Origin: Ardenticatenaceae bacterium | GTDB lineage: Bacteria > Chloroflexota > Anaerolineae > Promineifilales > Promineifilaceae | DNA length: 64,000 bases | Assembly: GCA_020634395.1 (NCBI GenBank) | Contig: JACKBU010000003.1 | Span: forward strand, 1 to 64,000 | Direction of reading: 5' to 3' | Shown here: positions 34,663 through 43,494 of the stretch, one piece after another | Layout of the letters: every line of letters begins with the position of its first letter | Position numbering within the stretch: the stretch's first letter is position 1 | Notes under the pieces: generated by a model | What the model was told of the DNA's origin: nothing | The model's database searches: none | What the model saw: the letters and a program-made list of their open reading frames with translations, nothing else | Made by a program: the position numbers and the translations under genes

Positions 34663-36186
34663 TTAGGGCAGTTTGAAGACGGCCGTTCCATTCACTCCCT
34701 GCGCTTCCGTCCAGGCAAAATCAGTCGAGTACACCAATTGGACTTCTGGATCTGTGGTGAGGTTTAAATATTCCCATCCCGGCGCGGTTACCAGGTAACG
34801 GGCGCCGCTGGCCCGAACGTATGCCGCCAGGCTGCCTTCGTCAGTTAGCAGCGAGATGATTTCCGGCGAGACAAGGCCGGCCAAGTCCAACAACGGCCGT
34901 TCTGCAAAATAACCAATCGCACCAATGTCATGGGCGGCAATCAGCGCGTCCGGCGGCGTGTTGGCCGCCAGCCAGTGGGCCGCGTCCACCATTTCCCCCT
35001 CGATGAAGGCCACGTCGGCGGCGTAGCTTTGCGCGCCCAACAACAAGAACAGAAGCAGCAACAGGCCAAACGTCAATCCGGCCGCTTGTTTGAGAATACG
35101 CGCCTGACGGCCGTTGCCCAACCGCCCTAACAGCCACAACCACCCGGCCAGTCCATACAACACCCAGACCGGCAGGGCAGCGAAGAGATAACGGCCGTGT
35201 TGATACGTGACTGGCAGCCGCCAGGCATACAAGAGCACATGGCCTCCGGCCCACCACAGCGGCAGCGTGCGCACCAGCAGGCGGCTTCGCCAATCGGCCG
35301 TCAGCGCCTGCCAACCGGCCGCAATCACGCCTGGCAGCAGCAGCAAATGGGCACTGCTGATACCCCGCCAGCCTGCTGCCGGACCACCCCAACTGAAATA
35401 TAACAGACTGATAAATCGCACTGGCAGCGGCGTGGCCAGCAGCGCCTGATACTCGGCTTGTTTGGCGTAAAAGGTGTTGGGCCAGATGCTGCCGCTGGCG
35501 GACAGGTTGAAGGCAAAATAGGGCAGCAGAGGCACGGCCGTTAACGCCGCAAACACCACGCCCGCCAGCACCCGCTGCCTCCAGGAACCGGGCAATAGCA
35601 ACAACCCCACGCCCACCAGCAAAACCAGCACCATCCCATCCGGCCGAGTCAAAATCAGCAGGCCAGACAAAAATCCCAGCACGGCCACAGCTTTCCAGTC
35701 TGGACTCTCATCCTGCACGGCCGTACGGCCGTACAACGCCGCAATCTGCAGGCCCAATGCCGCAAACAAGATAGTCTCCATGCCGCTGGCCGCGCTCCAT
35801 ACCAGCGGCCAGGTCAAAACCAGCGTCAGACCTGCCAGCCAATCCCTGTCGGCAAAATCGGGCCAAAGTAAGCGCCACAACTGCATCCCGGCCCACGCCA
35901 GCCACAGCAGCGACAACCCGCCCAGCACAAACGCCCACAGCAGATAAGGCAAATGCAGCACATAGCCCAGCGCCAGCAGCATCGTCCATAGCGGTGCTGT
36001 AGACCCGGCGCTGACAACGCCAGGGGTATATTCCCAACGGCCGTTTCGCGCCAAACTCCGCGCATAGGTTTGATGGATCCAGCCGTCATCCAGGGGAAAA
36101 CCGGGGCCGCCCTGCGCCGCCGACCAGCCGACAAACAAAGCCATCACCAGGGCCACAGCCCCAATCACCCACCAGCGGCGGCTCAC
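34663..36186 (-). CDS. GT-C-type membrane glycosyltransferase
   Basis: A 507-residue polytopic membrane protein with about ten helices. A GTG start overlaps the previous stop codon by 4 bases. The first periplasmic loop has FPLDDGWIHQTYARSLARNG (about 31-50), with acidic DD, the typical catalytic position in GT-C enzymes that use polyprenyl-phosphate sugars (ArnT/PMT-like). After the last helix, a soluble C-terminal region of about 120 residues contains AAHDIGAIGYFAERPLLDLAGLVSPE, a pattern common in bacterial GT-C proteins. Substrates are unknown. It is co-translated with the GT-C gene upstream. Confidence 0.8.
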   Translation of the reverse strand: MSRRWWVIGAVALVMALFVGWSAAQGGPGFPLDDGWIHQTYARSLARNGRWEYTPGVVSAGSTAPLWTMLLALGYVLHLPYLLWAFVLGGLSLLWLAWAGMQLWRLLWPDFADRDWLAGLTLVLTWPLVWSAASGMETILFAALGLQIAALYGRTAVQDESPDWKAVAVLGFLSGLLILTRPDGMVLVLLVGVGLLLLPGSWRQRVLAGVVFAALTAVPLLPYFAFNLSASGSIWPNTFYAKQAEYQALLATPLPVRFISLLYFSWGGPAAGWRGISSAHLLLLPGVIAAGWQALTADWRSRLLVRTLPLWWAGGHVLLYAWRLPVTYQHGRYLFAALPVWVLYGLAGWLWLLGRLGNGRQARILKQAAGLTFGLLLLLFLLLGAQSYAADVAFIEGEMVDAAHWLAANTPPDALIAAHDIGAIGYFAERPLLDLAGLVSPEIISLLTDEGSLAAYVRASGARYLVTAPGWEYLNLTTDPEVQLVYSTDFAWTEAQGVNGTAVFKLP

Positions 36187-37781
36187 GAACCGCTCCCTTC
36201 CCAGACAAACTGGTACAGCACAAAACCATCGCCAAAGTCATGGACTTTACGTAGTTGGGGCAAAGTGATTTTTCCGTCATAAAGGTCGTCCAGCGGGCGG
36301 GGATGATCCAGATCAAAGAGAAGGTACTCCGCGTGGAACTGTTGGGCCACCTGGAGCAAGGTTTCCGGCGGCTCGTTGGGCGTGGCGATGGCCGGGAGGC
36401 GGGTGTGATAATACACGCCTGGCGGATCGCCGGTCATGACGACGCTGCCCGACGGTATAATTTCGGCCATCTGCCGGTAAATAGCCGCCTGCTCTTCTTG
36501 CAGCGGCTGGCGCGTGGACACGGCAAAACTTACCAGAAACACCAGCACCACAAACACGGCCGCAAACAAGCGTTTGGCCGGTTCTGGCCGCCATGCGGAG
36601 CGCCGCGCTGCCACCCAATCCACCGCCAGGTCAATCCCCAACGCCGCCAGGGCCATTGACCAGGGCCACAAGGCCGTAGATGAGTGCAGCAAGCTGCCGC
36701 GCTGCCCCGGAAAAGTGAACACAAAGACAATCATGCCGTAGAGGATGAGGGTGTACCAGGTGAACGGCCGTAAAAACCGCTTCGTCTTTTCCGTCCGGCC
36801 CAGGCGCACCCAGGCCCACACAAAAAACACCGTAAACACGGTCAGGCCGGTGACCGCCACAAAGGTCTGCAGCGCCAGCGACAAGGCTTCCAGCTTGGAG
36901 CGCAAGATATTGGGCCAGCCCCAGGCCAGATAGCTGGAAAGGGTGAACTGACGGCCGTATGAAAACACATCGTCATACGTCGTCAAAAAAATCGTCTGCG
37001 TGCCCACCGACGACAGCGGCCAGCCGATAAGCTGGTACGTGCGCCAGAACCACGGCCCCATCACCAGCAAGTAGCCCAGGCCAAACAAAAGGAGACTGGA
37101 GATTAGAGACTGGAAACTGCGCCGCCCGCCAATCTCCAATCTCAAATCTCTAATCTCAAATAACCACACAATCCCGGCCACGCCTACCAGCAGCACGCCA
37201 TCGGCGCGGGCCAGATGGCTCAATCCGGCGGCCAGCCCGGCCAGGAACCAATAGCGCGGCCACTTTTTCTCGTGCGCCCAGGCCAAGGCCAGCAAACAGC
37301 CGCCCCCTACCCAGGCAAACAGCACAAAGGTTGTCGGCTGCACCCAGTAGGCCGTGTAATAACCACCCGCCGCGGTAAACAACGCGGCCGTGCGCGCAAT
37401 CCAGCGCTCGCGCTTCAGATGCCAGGCAATACCATAACTCAGCCAGGGCAAAAATCCGGCCATCAGCCAGAAGGGAAGCTGCGCGGCGCGGAAACTGTCA
37501 CTGATTTTGTAGCCGGCGGCGGCGATGATGGCCGGCAGGGGCATCCAGTAAGTGAAGCTGGGCACGGGCAGTCCAGTCGGCTGATCCAGGTACTGCCAGA
37601 TGATTTCCTGGGTAAAGCCATGCCCCTCGGCCAGCCGTTGGGCATTGGTGGTGTAATAAAAGGCGTCGAAATAGGTGGGATGGCTCATGCGCAGCGCCCA
37701 AAACGCCTGCACCGCCAGGGCCACCAGGGTAATCCACAACAAATCGCGCCGGGTCTGTCGCTGTCGCAAGAAGTCTATCAT
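36183..37781 (-). CDS. GT-C-type membrane glycosyltransferase
   Basis: A protein of about 532 residues. The start is chosen at the ATG at 37781 (MIDFLRQRQTRRDLLW), because the upstream extension falls in repeat-like spacer sequence. The first loop YFDAFYYTTNAQRLAEGHGFTQE has the acidic D and a conserved pattern of GT-C dolichyl/polyprenyl-phosphate-sugar transferases. About eleven helices and a C-terminal soluble domain follow. In-frame at about residues 230-255 the DNA at 37085-37150 carries GAGATTAG/GAGACTGG-type short repeats, encoding FEIRDLRLEIGGRRSFQSL. This suggests that a junction repeat was inserted into the coding sequence. It overlaps the downstream GT-C gene by 4 bases. Confidence 0.78.
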   Translation of the reverse strand: MIDFLRQRQTRRDLLWITLVALAVQAFWALRMSHPTYFDAFYYTTNAQRLAEGHGFTQEIIWQYLDQPTGLPVPSFTYWMPLPAIIAAAGYKISDSFRAAQLPFWLMAGFLPWLSYGIAWHLKRERWIARTAALFTAAGGYYTAYWVQPTTFVLFAWVGGGCLLALAWAHEKKWPRYWFLAGLAAGLSHLARADGVLLVGVAGIVWLFEIRDLRLEIGGRRSFQSLISSLLLFGLGYLLVMGPWFWRTYQLIGWPLSSVGTQTIFLTTYDDVFSYGRQFTLSSYLAWGWPNILRSKLEALSLALQTFVAVTGLTVFTVFFVWAWVRLGRTEKTKRFLRPFTWYTLILYGMIVFVFTFPGQRGSLLHSSTALWPWSMALAALGIDLAVDWVAARRSAWRPEPAKRLFAAVFVVLVFLVSFAVSTRQPLQEEQAAIYRQMAEIIPSGSVVMTGDPPGVYYHTRLPAIATPNEPPETLLQVAQQFHAEYLLFDLDHPRPLDDLYDGKITLPQLRKVHDFGDGFVLYQFVWEGSGS

Positions 37782-37797
37782 GATGATGGGGTTTCGT

Positions 37798-37992
37798 AGA
37801 TTGGACCAATCTCGTTTGTGTTTAAGAAAACAATCAGGTAATGGACTGGTCATTCTGAGCGGAGTCTGCGGAGCGAAGAATCCCCATTACTTGTCCATCC
37901 CAAGCAAATGGGATGCTTCGGAGGACCTCAGCATGACACATCGCACGATTACCGGATTAATTTTTTAATCTGCAGAGAGATTGGTCCAATCT
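37798..37992. repeat. Intergenic element bounded by two identical 15-bp palindromes
   Basis: AGATTGGaCCAATCT (37798-37812) and AGATTGGtCCAATCT (37978-37992) are perfect palindromes around one central base and flank 165 bases. Inside are cattctgagcggagtc, gcgaagaatcc, gggatgcttcgg and ctcagcatgaca, halves of an inverted pair of the widespread CATTCTGAGC...GCATGACA intergenic repeat type. A further palindrome, gattaattttttaatc, also lies inside. It looks like a small non-coding mobile or REP-like element. Confidence 0.65.
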
Positions 37993-37997
37993 TTGCC

Positions 37998-39443
37998 TTA
38001 CCGTCGGATAAAGATTTGGGCCACGTCGTCGGCGTAGGCGAGCTGCCAATCGGGGCTGGCTTGCAGCAGAGTAGTCAGCGGCGCGCCGGTTTCCATCAGC
38101 ACCCAAGCCACGGCGTAGTCGTTTAACGGCTTCTGCCAATTGTCGGTGACTTCGTAGGTTTGTAAATAGTAAAAAAGGAAGGGATCGCCGTAGACGTCGG
38201 CACGGCCGTCTACAAACACCGGCAGCCCGCGCCAGATTAGGTAGCCGCCCCAGTTGTAGCTGTTATAGCCGGGCTGGTCGGCCAGGCCGCTGGCTTGCAG
38301 GTAATCGACGGCCGTTACCGGATACCTTTCGGCAATCGCCGCCTCGTTCCCGGCAATTTTACTCGCCGCCCAGCCCAGCGACCCGGCAATGGCCAGCAGC
38401 AAAATAATCCAGTTCAGGGCCTGCATCACGGCCGTTGCCCGTCTTTCTGGCGTCTGCCCGCTGAGGAGGGGGTATACGGCCGTTTCCTCCAGACTGCCCA
38501 ATACATACCGCGCCACAATCGGCGCGCTGACGATGGCAAACAGCGGAATATTCCGCGCCGACAGCAGACCGGCGGCGGCCGTGCCGCCAAACAGCAGCAG
38601 GTCGCCCCAGGTGGGCCGCTGGCGGCTAAAAATCATGCCCACCACGCCCAGCGCCGCGAACGCCAGGAACGGCCAGAAGATATTGACGTGGAAATCGGGC
38701 GAGTGCCATTCCTGGATGTAGGCTTGCATGGCCGAACTGCCCAGGGTGAAGAAGGGATAAATCCACAGTTCGGGGCCGTTGGGATTGAGCACGGCCGTCC
38801 CAAAACTCAGCGCCGTCATCACTGCCAGGAAGCGGATGTCGGCCCAGGCCAGGGTGCGCTCGCCGCCGCCGCGCCACTGCTGCAAGGCTTCGCCCACGGT
38901 GTAAGCGCCCAGCAGCACCACGCCCAGCAGGTAGCCGCTGTGCAAATTGGCCCACAGACAGCTCAAAATGGGCAGCAGCCAGAGGGCGCGCCGCCCAATT
39001 TGCCGATCTTTGAAGCGCTCGATGAGGAATACGAACACGGCCGTCAGCAGCAGGTTAAATATCTGCGGCCTGGCCCCCCACACAATCGCCGCCGCAAACG
39101 CCGCCAGCAGCACTACAAACGCCGCCAGAAACGGCCGTCCCGGCGTCACCAGATACACCAGCCAGAAAGTCAGCGTAATCAGCAGGGCGAAAACCACCAT
39201 CAGCCCCGGCAGACCATCCACGCGATACACGCCCCACATCACCACCTGCGACAGCCATTCATGGGTAATCCACTCGTGGTCAGGCACGGTGAATGAAAAA
39301 ACATCCTGCCGGGGAATGCCCTCTTGCAGGATGTATTCGCCGGTGCGCAAATGCCACCACATATCGGGGTCTTTGGTTTCCCGCACGGCCATTGCAAAAA
39401 GGGCCACCAGGAAAAGCGCGGTAAAAAGTCGCCGAACTGTCAT
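37998..39443 (-). CDS. Polytopic membrane protein, GT-C-like
   Basis: A protein of about 481 residues. The start is the ATG at 39443 (MTVRRLFTALFLVALFAM), because the upstream extension lies in a palindromic spacer. The first loop has RETKDPDMWWHLRTGEYILQEG (about 20-41), with the acidic DPDMWWH motif, followed by HEWITHEWLSQ. This is a GT-C-like membrane family common in Chloroflexota and Actinobacteria. About nine helices follow, and the C-terminal region contains NWGGYLIWRGLPVFVDGRADVY, a pattern shared by these proteins. It is likely a polyprenyl-linked sugar transferase, but no activity is known for close relatives. Confidence 0.7.
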   Translation of the reverse strand: MTVRRLFTALFLVALFAMAVRETKDPDMWWHLRTGEYILQEGIPRQDVFSFTVPDHEWITHEWLSQVVMWGVYRVDGLPGLMVVFALLITLTFWLVYLVTPGRPFLAAFVVLLAAFAAAIVWGARPQIFNLLLTAVFVFLIERFKDRQIGRRALWLLPILSCLWANLHSGYLLGVVLLGAYTVGEALQQWRGGGERTLAWADIRFLAVMTALSFGTAVLNPNGPELWIYPFFTLGSSAMQAYIQEWHSPDFHVNIFWPFLAFAALGVVGMIFSRQRPTWGDLLLFGGTAAAGLLSARNIPLFAIVSAPIVARYVLGSLEETAVYPLLSGQTPERRATAVMQALNWIILLLAIAGSLGWAASKIAGNEAAIAERYPVTAVDYLQASGLADQPGYNSYNWGGYLIWRGLPVFVDGRADVYGDPFLFYYLQTYEVTDNWQKPLNDYAVAWVLMETGAPLTTLLQASPDWQLAYADDVAQIFIRR

Positions 39444-39456
39444 GCCAGGGTGTAAG

Positions 39457-39516
39457 GGTGATAGGGTGAGCAGGTGATGGGGTGACTTCACCCCCACACC
39501 CGCTCACTCCATCACC
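39457..39516. repeat. Imperfect 29-bp snap-back palindrome
   Basis: The spacer between the methyltransferase stop and the GT-C-like start is a near-palindrome. Arms 39457-39485 and 39488-39516 pair at 24 of 29 positions around a 2-base loop, and are made of gggtgat/gggtga-type units. In RNA it would form a long hairpin directly before the GT-C-like start codon. Confidence 0.8.
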
Positions 39517-39519
39517 GGC

Positions 39520-40434
39520 TCATCTTGATAACGGCCGTTGTGCGTACGCCGAAAATAAATCGCCAAAATTGATCGGCAGGGCCACCTGCTCAATTTTCAG
39601 GCCATGCACCAGCGATTGGGCCAGATTGCCCAGGCTTTTGTTCAGCCCGCCGATGCGGCTGGCGATGTATTTTAGGCGCAAATAACGGCCGCGCGCACCC
39701 ACCCAGCGCACGTCAAAGCCGGCCTGGGTCAACATCTGCCGCATGGTTTTCTGGCTAAAGTAATGCAGGTGCATGTCCATGTACCAGGGCCAGCGCGGCC
39801 CCATCAGCCGCGAGAACAGGCTGTCTACGTCCATCGTGTGGACCACCAGCCAGCCGCCGGGCTTAAGCAGTTCATAGGCCTTCGCCATTTCTGCCGCCGG
39901 GTCGTCTACGTGTTCGATCACGTCCCACATGGTCACCACGTCGAAGTGACGGCCGTTTAGCTCCGGCGCGTCTTGTGTGCCATTGATGACGTTCAGGCCA
40001 TGCCGCTGCGCTTCGGCGGCGGCCCAATCGGAGGGTTCCACGCCCATTGCCTGCCAGCCGGCGGCCTGCGCCACCTCCACAAACACGCCAATGTACGCGC
40101 CTACGTCGAGGAGGGCACGGCCGTTGCCCGGCCCGGTCCACTTTTGCAAATGCTGCAAATGTTTGCGAAAGGTCAGCTCCCGCCCAATGCGCTCTGAGAC
40201 GTAGGTTTGGTCTTCAACGGCCGTATACGCCGCCAACAAATCATCCTCCGCCCAGCGTGGATTGGCATACACAAACCCACAGTTGGTACATTGTACAATT
40301 TGCGGGTGATGTCCATAACCCGGACTGGTACAACGGAAAGCGTCTACGTTGACGGCCTGGCTGCCGTTTAAGGTAGCCGGAAAACGAACAGAAAACTCGT
40401 TCCCGCCACACAAGCTGCAGTTAACTTCAATCAT
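39520..40434 (-). CDS. Class I SAM methyltransferase with N-terminal zinc ribbon
   Basis: A 304-residue protein. The N-terminal CSLCGG (7-12) and CTNCGFVYANP (about 49-59) form a four-Cys zinc-binding module. A methyltransferase domain of the Methyltransf_23 type follows, with LLDVGAYIGVFVEVAQ (about 110-125, SAM motif I), VVTMWDVIEHVDDPAAEM and LKPGGWLVVHTMD. Such proteins methylate sugars or lipids in O-antigen-like clusters. The position between the mannose synthase and GT-C genes supports a glycan role. Its ATG overlaps the stop codon of the mannose synthase gene (ATGA), so it is translationally coupled. Confidence 0.85.
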   Translation of the reverse strand: MIEVNCSLCGGNEFSVRFPATLNGSQAVNVDAFRCTSPGYGHHPQIVQCTNCGFVYANPRWAEDDLLAAYTAVEDQTYVSERIGRELTFRKHLQHLQKWTGPGNGRALLDVGAYIGVFVEVAQAAGWQAMGVEPSDWAAAEAQRHGLNVINGTQDAPELNGRHFDVVTMWDVIEHVDDPAAEMAKAYELLKPGGWLVVHTMDVDSLFSRLMGPRWPWYMDMHLHYFSQKTMRQMLTQAGFDVRWVGARGRYLRLKYIASRIGGLNKSLGNLAQSLVHGLKIEQVALPINFGDLFSAYAQRPLSR

Positions 40435-41189
40435 GGGGAAATTGGAACGGTGGGTCTGCGAGGCTCACCGCCGCGCAAACGCCGGAGAAACAGGCGGAAA
40501 ACCGTATATTGAGCCTTAAATACTTCCTGGCGCGAAATTTTCGTCTGCCCTTTGCGGCGGTCTTCAAAAATAATGGGCACTTCACCAATTTGCCAACCGC
40601 GCCGCTGGCACATGAACAACATCTCCACCAGAAAGGAATAGCCGCTGGAAAAAACTTGATCCAGCGGGATAGACTCCAAAACTTCCCGGCGATATAGGCG
40701 AAAACCGGCCGTTGTATCTTTTGCTTTTAATCCGAGCAGTGTCTTGGCGACCAGATTGGCCACCCGGCTAAGAAACACACGTTTCCAGGTGCAATTTTTC
40801 TGCCCACCACCGGGCACATAGCGCGAACCGATCACCACGTGCTTTTCGCGGCTCATGGCGATCATGGCCGGTATGTAGCGGGGATTGTGGGAAAAATCGG
40901 CATCCATCGTCATAACACGCCGGGCATCCAGCTCGTACAGAGCCGTCTTGAATCCGGCGATGTAGGCTGTGCCCAGCCCCATTTTGCCGGGGCGATGCAC
41001 TACGTGGACACGTCCAGGATACTTTGCCGCCCAGGCATCGGCTAGTTGACCAGTTCCATCCGGCGAATTATCATCTACCACCAGGACACCGACGTTGACC
41101 GGCAAAGCCAACAACTGGCTTACCAGATCGTCCAGGTTATCCGCTTCGTTATACGTTGGTACAATTACAAAAGCTTCTACGTCGCTCAT
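40431..41189 (-). CDS. Polyprenol-phosphate mannose synthase (GT2)
   Basis: A GT2 enzyme of about 252 residues. The start is set at the ATG at 41189 (MSDVEAFVIVPTYNE), with GAGG eight bases upstream. Motifs are VPTYNEADNL, VVDDNSPDGTG, GLGTAYIAGFK, MTMDADFSHNP (the DxD metal site) and VIGSRYVPGGG. These match dolichol/polyprenol-phosphate mannosyltransferases (DPM1/Ppm1 type) without C-terminal membrane helices. It should make polyprenyl-phosphate mannose from GDP-mannose, the donor for the GT-C enzymes encoded downstream. It is the first gene of this minus-strand glycan cluster. Confidence 0.9.
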   Translation of the reverse strand: MSDVEAFVIVPTYNEADNLDDLVSQLLALPVNVGVLVVDDNSPDGTGQLADAWAAKYPGRVHVVHRPGKMGLGTAYIAGFKTALYELDARRVMTMDADFSHNPRYIPAMIAMSREKHVVIGSRYVPGGGQKNCTWKRVFLSRVANLVAKTLLGLKAKDTTAGFRLYRREVLESIPLDQVFSSGYSFLVEMLFMCQRRGWQIGEVPIIFEDRRKGQTKISRQEVFKAQYTVFRLFLRRLRGGEPRRPTVPISP

Positions 41190-41257
41190 ACTTTCATCCT
41201 CTTCAGGCAGGGTGATGATTGTAACGAGATTGCAGAACTGGGTCAAAGTGGCAAGTC

Positions 41258-42214
41258 ATGAGGATAGGCATTTTATCGCGCAATCGTATGTTGTATAGCA
41301 CGGGCCGTCTGGCGCAAGCAGCACGGGCGCAGGGCCATGACGTGCTGGTGATTGACACGACGACGGTAGCGGTAGAAGCGGGCACGGAGAACGGCCGTCA
41401 CATCAAAGTAGTCAAAACCGGCATTTTACCTGCTTGGGCACGCCAGCAGGGGGGATCCGCCCGGGCTGTGACGCACCTGCCACCCCTGGACGCCATCATT
41501 CCGCGAATCGGCACCTCTATTACCCAATATGGTCTGGCGGTGGTACGCCAGTTTGAGGCGCAGGGCATTTGGACAACGGCCACCTCGGCGGCGATTGCCT
41601 GTTCACGGGATAAGCTGCACAGTCTGCAAATTATGGCGGAAGCCGGGCTGCCTATTCCCAAAACGGCCGTGTTGGCCCAACCGGAAGCTGTCGTGACGGC
41701 CGTGCAGTCTGTCGGCGGTCCGCCGGTAATCATCAAGCTGGTGCGCGGCACGCAGGGCAAAGGCGTGATCCTGGCCCATAACCTGGCCACGGCCGCAGCC
41801 GTGATGAAGACCATCCAGCAGGCCAATCGCCAGGCGCTGGTGCAGGAATTCATCGCTGAATCGGCTGGCAAGGATTTGCGGCTGATTATCGTGGGGAACC
41901 GCTGTGTGGCGGCGATGGAGCGGCACGCCAGCAGCGAAGGGGAGTTTCGGGCCAACCTGCATCTGGGAGGAACGGCCGTGCCCATTACGCCAGATAAGGA
42001 AATGAGCAGCCTGGCCGTGTCCGCAGCCCAGGCTCATGGCCTGAAAGTGGCCGGGGTAGACATCTTGCTGTCCAATCGGGGGCCGTTGGTGTTGGAGGTT
42101 AATTCTTCGCCGGGGTTACAAGGCATTGAGAGCGTAACCGGCGTGGATGTGGCCGGAGAAATTATCAGCTACCTGGAGAAGGTGACTCGCGGCCGTCAGG
42201 CATGCCGCCGCTAG
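41258..42214 (+). CDS. rimK: RimK-like ATP-grasp ligase
   Basis: A 318-residue ATP-grasp protein of the RimK family. The pre-ATP-grasp domain starts MRIGILSRNRMLYSTGRL. The ATP-grasp part has CSRDKLHSLQIMAEAGLPIPKT (about 112-133), PPVIIKLVRGTQGKGV (about 160), the ATP-binding QEFIAESAGKDLR and the metal-binding LVLEVNSSPGLQGIE near the end. RimK adds glutamate residues to ribosomal protein S6, and relatives add glutamate to F420 or tetrahydromethanopterin. The target here is unknown. It is divergent from the mannose synthase gene (68-base gap) and converges with the response-regulator gene 5 bases away. Confidence 0.88.
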   Translation: MRIGILSRNRMLYSTGRLAQAARAQGHDVLVIDTTTVAVEAGTENGRHIKVVKTGILPAWARQQGGSARAVTHLPPLDAIIPRIGTSITQYGLAVVRQFEAQGIWTTATSAAIACSRDKLHSLQIMAEAGLPIPKTAVLAQPEAVVTAVQSVGGPPVIIKLVRGTQGKGVILAHNLATAAAVMKTIQQANRQALVQEFIAESAGKDLRLIIVGNRCVAAMERHASSEGEFRANLHLGGTAVPITPDKEMSSLAVSAAQAHGLKVAGVDILLSNRGPLVLEVNSSPGLQGIESVTGVDVAGEIISYLEKVTRGRQACRR

Positions 42215-42219
42215 CCCGG

Positions 42220-43350
42220 TCAATCACCCAGCGCATCGTCCCAAAAGGCATCCAGGTCGGCATTCTCGTCATCGAGGGGAAGGTCTTCGCCAAACAGGTC
42301 TTCCAACTCGGCCGTGTCGATTTCCAGATGACCTTCGGAAACGGCCGTTTCTGCTTCTTCCTCTTGCTCTTGCGCCGCCAGCATCGCCTTCATCATCGCA
42401 ACGATGTCGTCGTTCTGCACCAGCGCCGGCTGTGGCTCGGCCAGCTTCTCAGACGGGCGCGGCGCGCTGACGACGGGTCTGGGCGGTTTGGCAGACGGCC
42501 GGGGGGCGATTTTTGTCGGCGGCACTTCCGCGGGGGTCGCCGGGCCGGTTGCCAGCAGCTCCACCAAATCTTTGATGGCTCGCTGGGTAAAGACCCAAAT
42601 CGTGCCAATCCGCCCGCGCCGCAGTTCCACGTCAAAGAAAATAGCCAGGAAATGCTCCCGTCCCACGCTGGCGCAGTACAACTCGATGGTTTCCCCGGCA
42701 TAGTACTGGATGGTATGGGGGACTTCGCCGTCCAGGTGAGCGCTGAGGGCAAAGCTTTGTTGAATGGTCCGGCCCAAGGCCCCGGCCAGCTTGCTAAAAT
42801 CCAGGCGGCGGTTATTGGCTGCTTCAAACAAAATCTGGCCGTCCAGAGACGCCAGAAGCAGCCCGGTGGCCCCTGTGTCACCGCGCAACGTTTGGAGCCG
42901 TTTGCGAACGGCCGTAGAAACTCCCGAGGACGATTCCGCCTCGTAAACTGCGGCGATCTTGGCCGGCGCCAGTTCTTCACCGTGCAAAGCATGGTGAACA
43001 GCCATGAGTACGGCATCTGTATCCAGCGGCTTGGAAAAATAGCGCAGCACACCCAGGCTGTGTGCTTCCTTTTGCCCCTCGGAAGAGGAATAGGCGGTGA
43101 TCATAATGACCGGAACGTCCTGCTCTAGCTTTTTGATGCGGCGCACCAGGTCAAACCCGCTCATGCCCGGCAAACGCACATCGGTGATCACCAGATCGAA
43201 GTGAGTGCGGCGCAGCTCCAACAAGCCCTCCTCCGCTGAAGGCACAGCCAACACTTCGCACTCCTCATTCGACAGCTCCAAAAGAGTACGGAGCAGCTCC
43301 AACATCTCGAAATGGTCATCGACTACCAGTACTTTTTTTACGTCTGCCAT
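42220..43350 (-). CDS. Response regulator fused to a Roadblock/LC7 domain
   Basis: A protein of about 376 residues, start at the ATG at 43350 (MADVKKVLVVDDH). The receiver domain (1-120) carries phospho-acceptor Asp in LVITDVRLPGMSG and Lys in YFSKPLD. A middle domain (about 135-255) resembles Roadblock/LC7: GATGLLLASLDGQILFEA, KLAGALGRTIQQSF and FLAIFFDVELRRGRIGTIW. A Pro/Ala-rich stretch and a very acidic C-terminal tail (about 315-376, many D/E) follow. Roadblock domains in bacteria bind and regulate small GTPases (MglB type). A phosphorylation-controlled GTPase regulator of motility or polarity is therefore conceivable, though no MglA-like gene is in the window. Confidence 0.8.
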   Translation of the reverse strand: MADVKKVLVVDDHFEMLELLRTLLELSNEECEVLAVPSAEEGLLELRRTHFDLVITDVRLPGMSGFDLVRRIKKLEQDVPVIMITAYSSSEGQKEAHSLGVLRYFSKPLDTDAVLMAVHHALHGEELAPAKIAAVYEAESSSGVSTAVRKRLQTLRGDTGATGLLLASLDGQILFEAANNRRLDFSKLAGALGRTIQQSFALSAHLDGEVPHTIQYYAGETIELYCASVGREHFLAIFFDVELRRGRIGTIWVFTQRAIKDLVELLATGPATPAEVPPTKIAPRPSAKPPRPVVSAPRPSEKLAEPQPALVQNDDIVAMMKAMLAAQEQEEEAETAVSEGHLEIDTAELEDLFGEDLPLDDENADLDAFWDDALGD

Positions 43351-43494
43351 GGCTCTCAACTCTACCATCAATCGATTCATTCTCTTGCCTGATGAAAAAC
43401 AGGCGATAAAAATGGGGCAAATCTGAGCCTGTAAGCTCTGCCAAAATAAAAGACACGAATATTGCAGGCAATTATAGGTTTTTCATCCGTCAGG

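Noticed and set aside
37085..37150. Frameshift or pseudogene in the GT-C gene caused by repeats
   Set aside because: The repeat-rich part keeps the frame open, and conserved regions continue on both sides.
38295..39296. 333-codon open frame on the plus strand
   Set aside because: It is antisense to a polytopic membrane protein with clear helices. The Gln/His-rich product is typical of an antisense frame.
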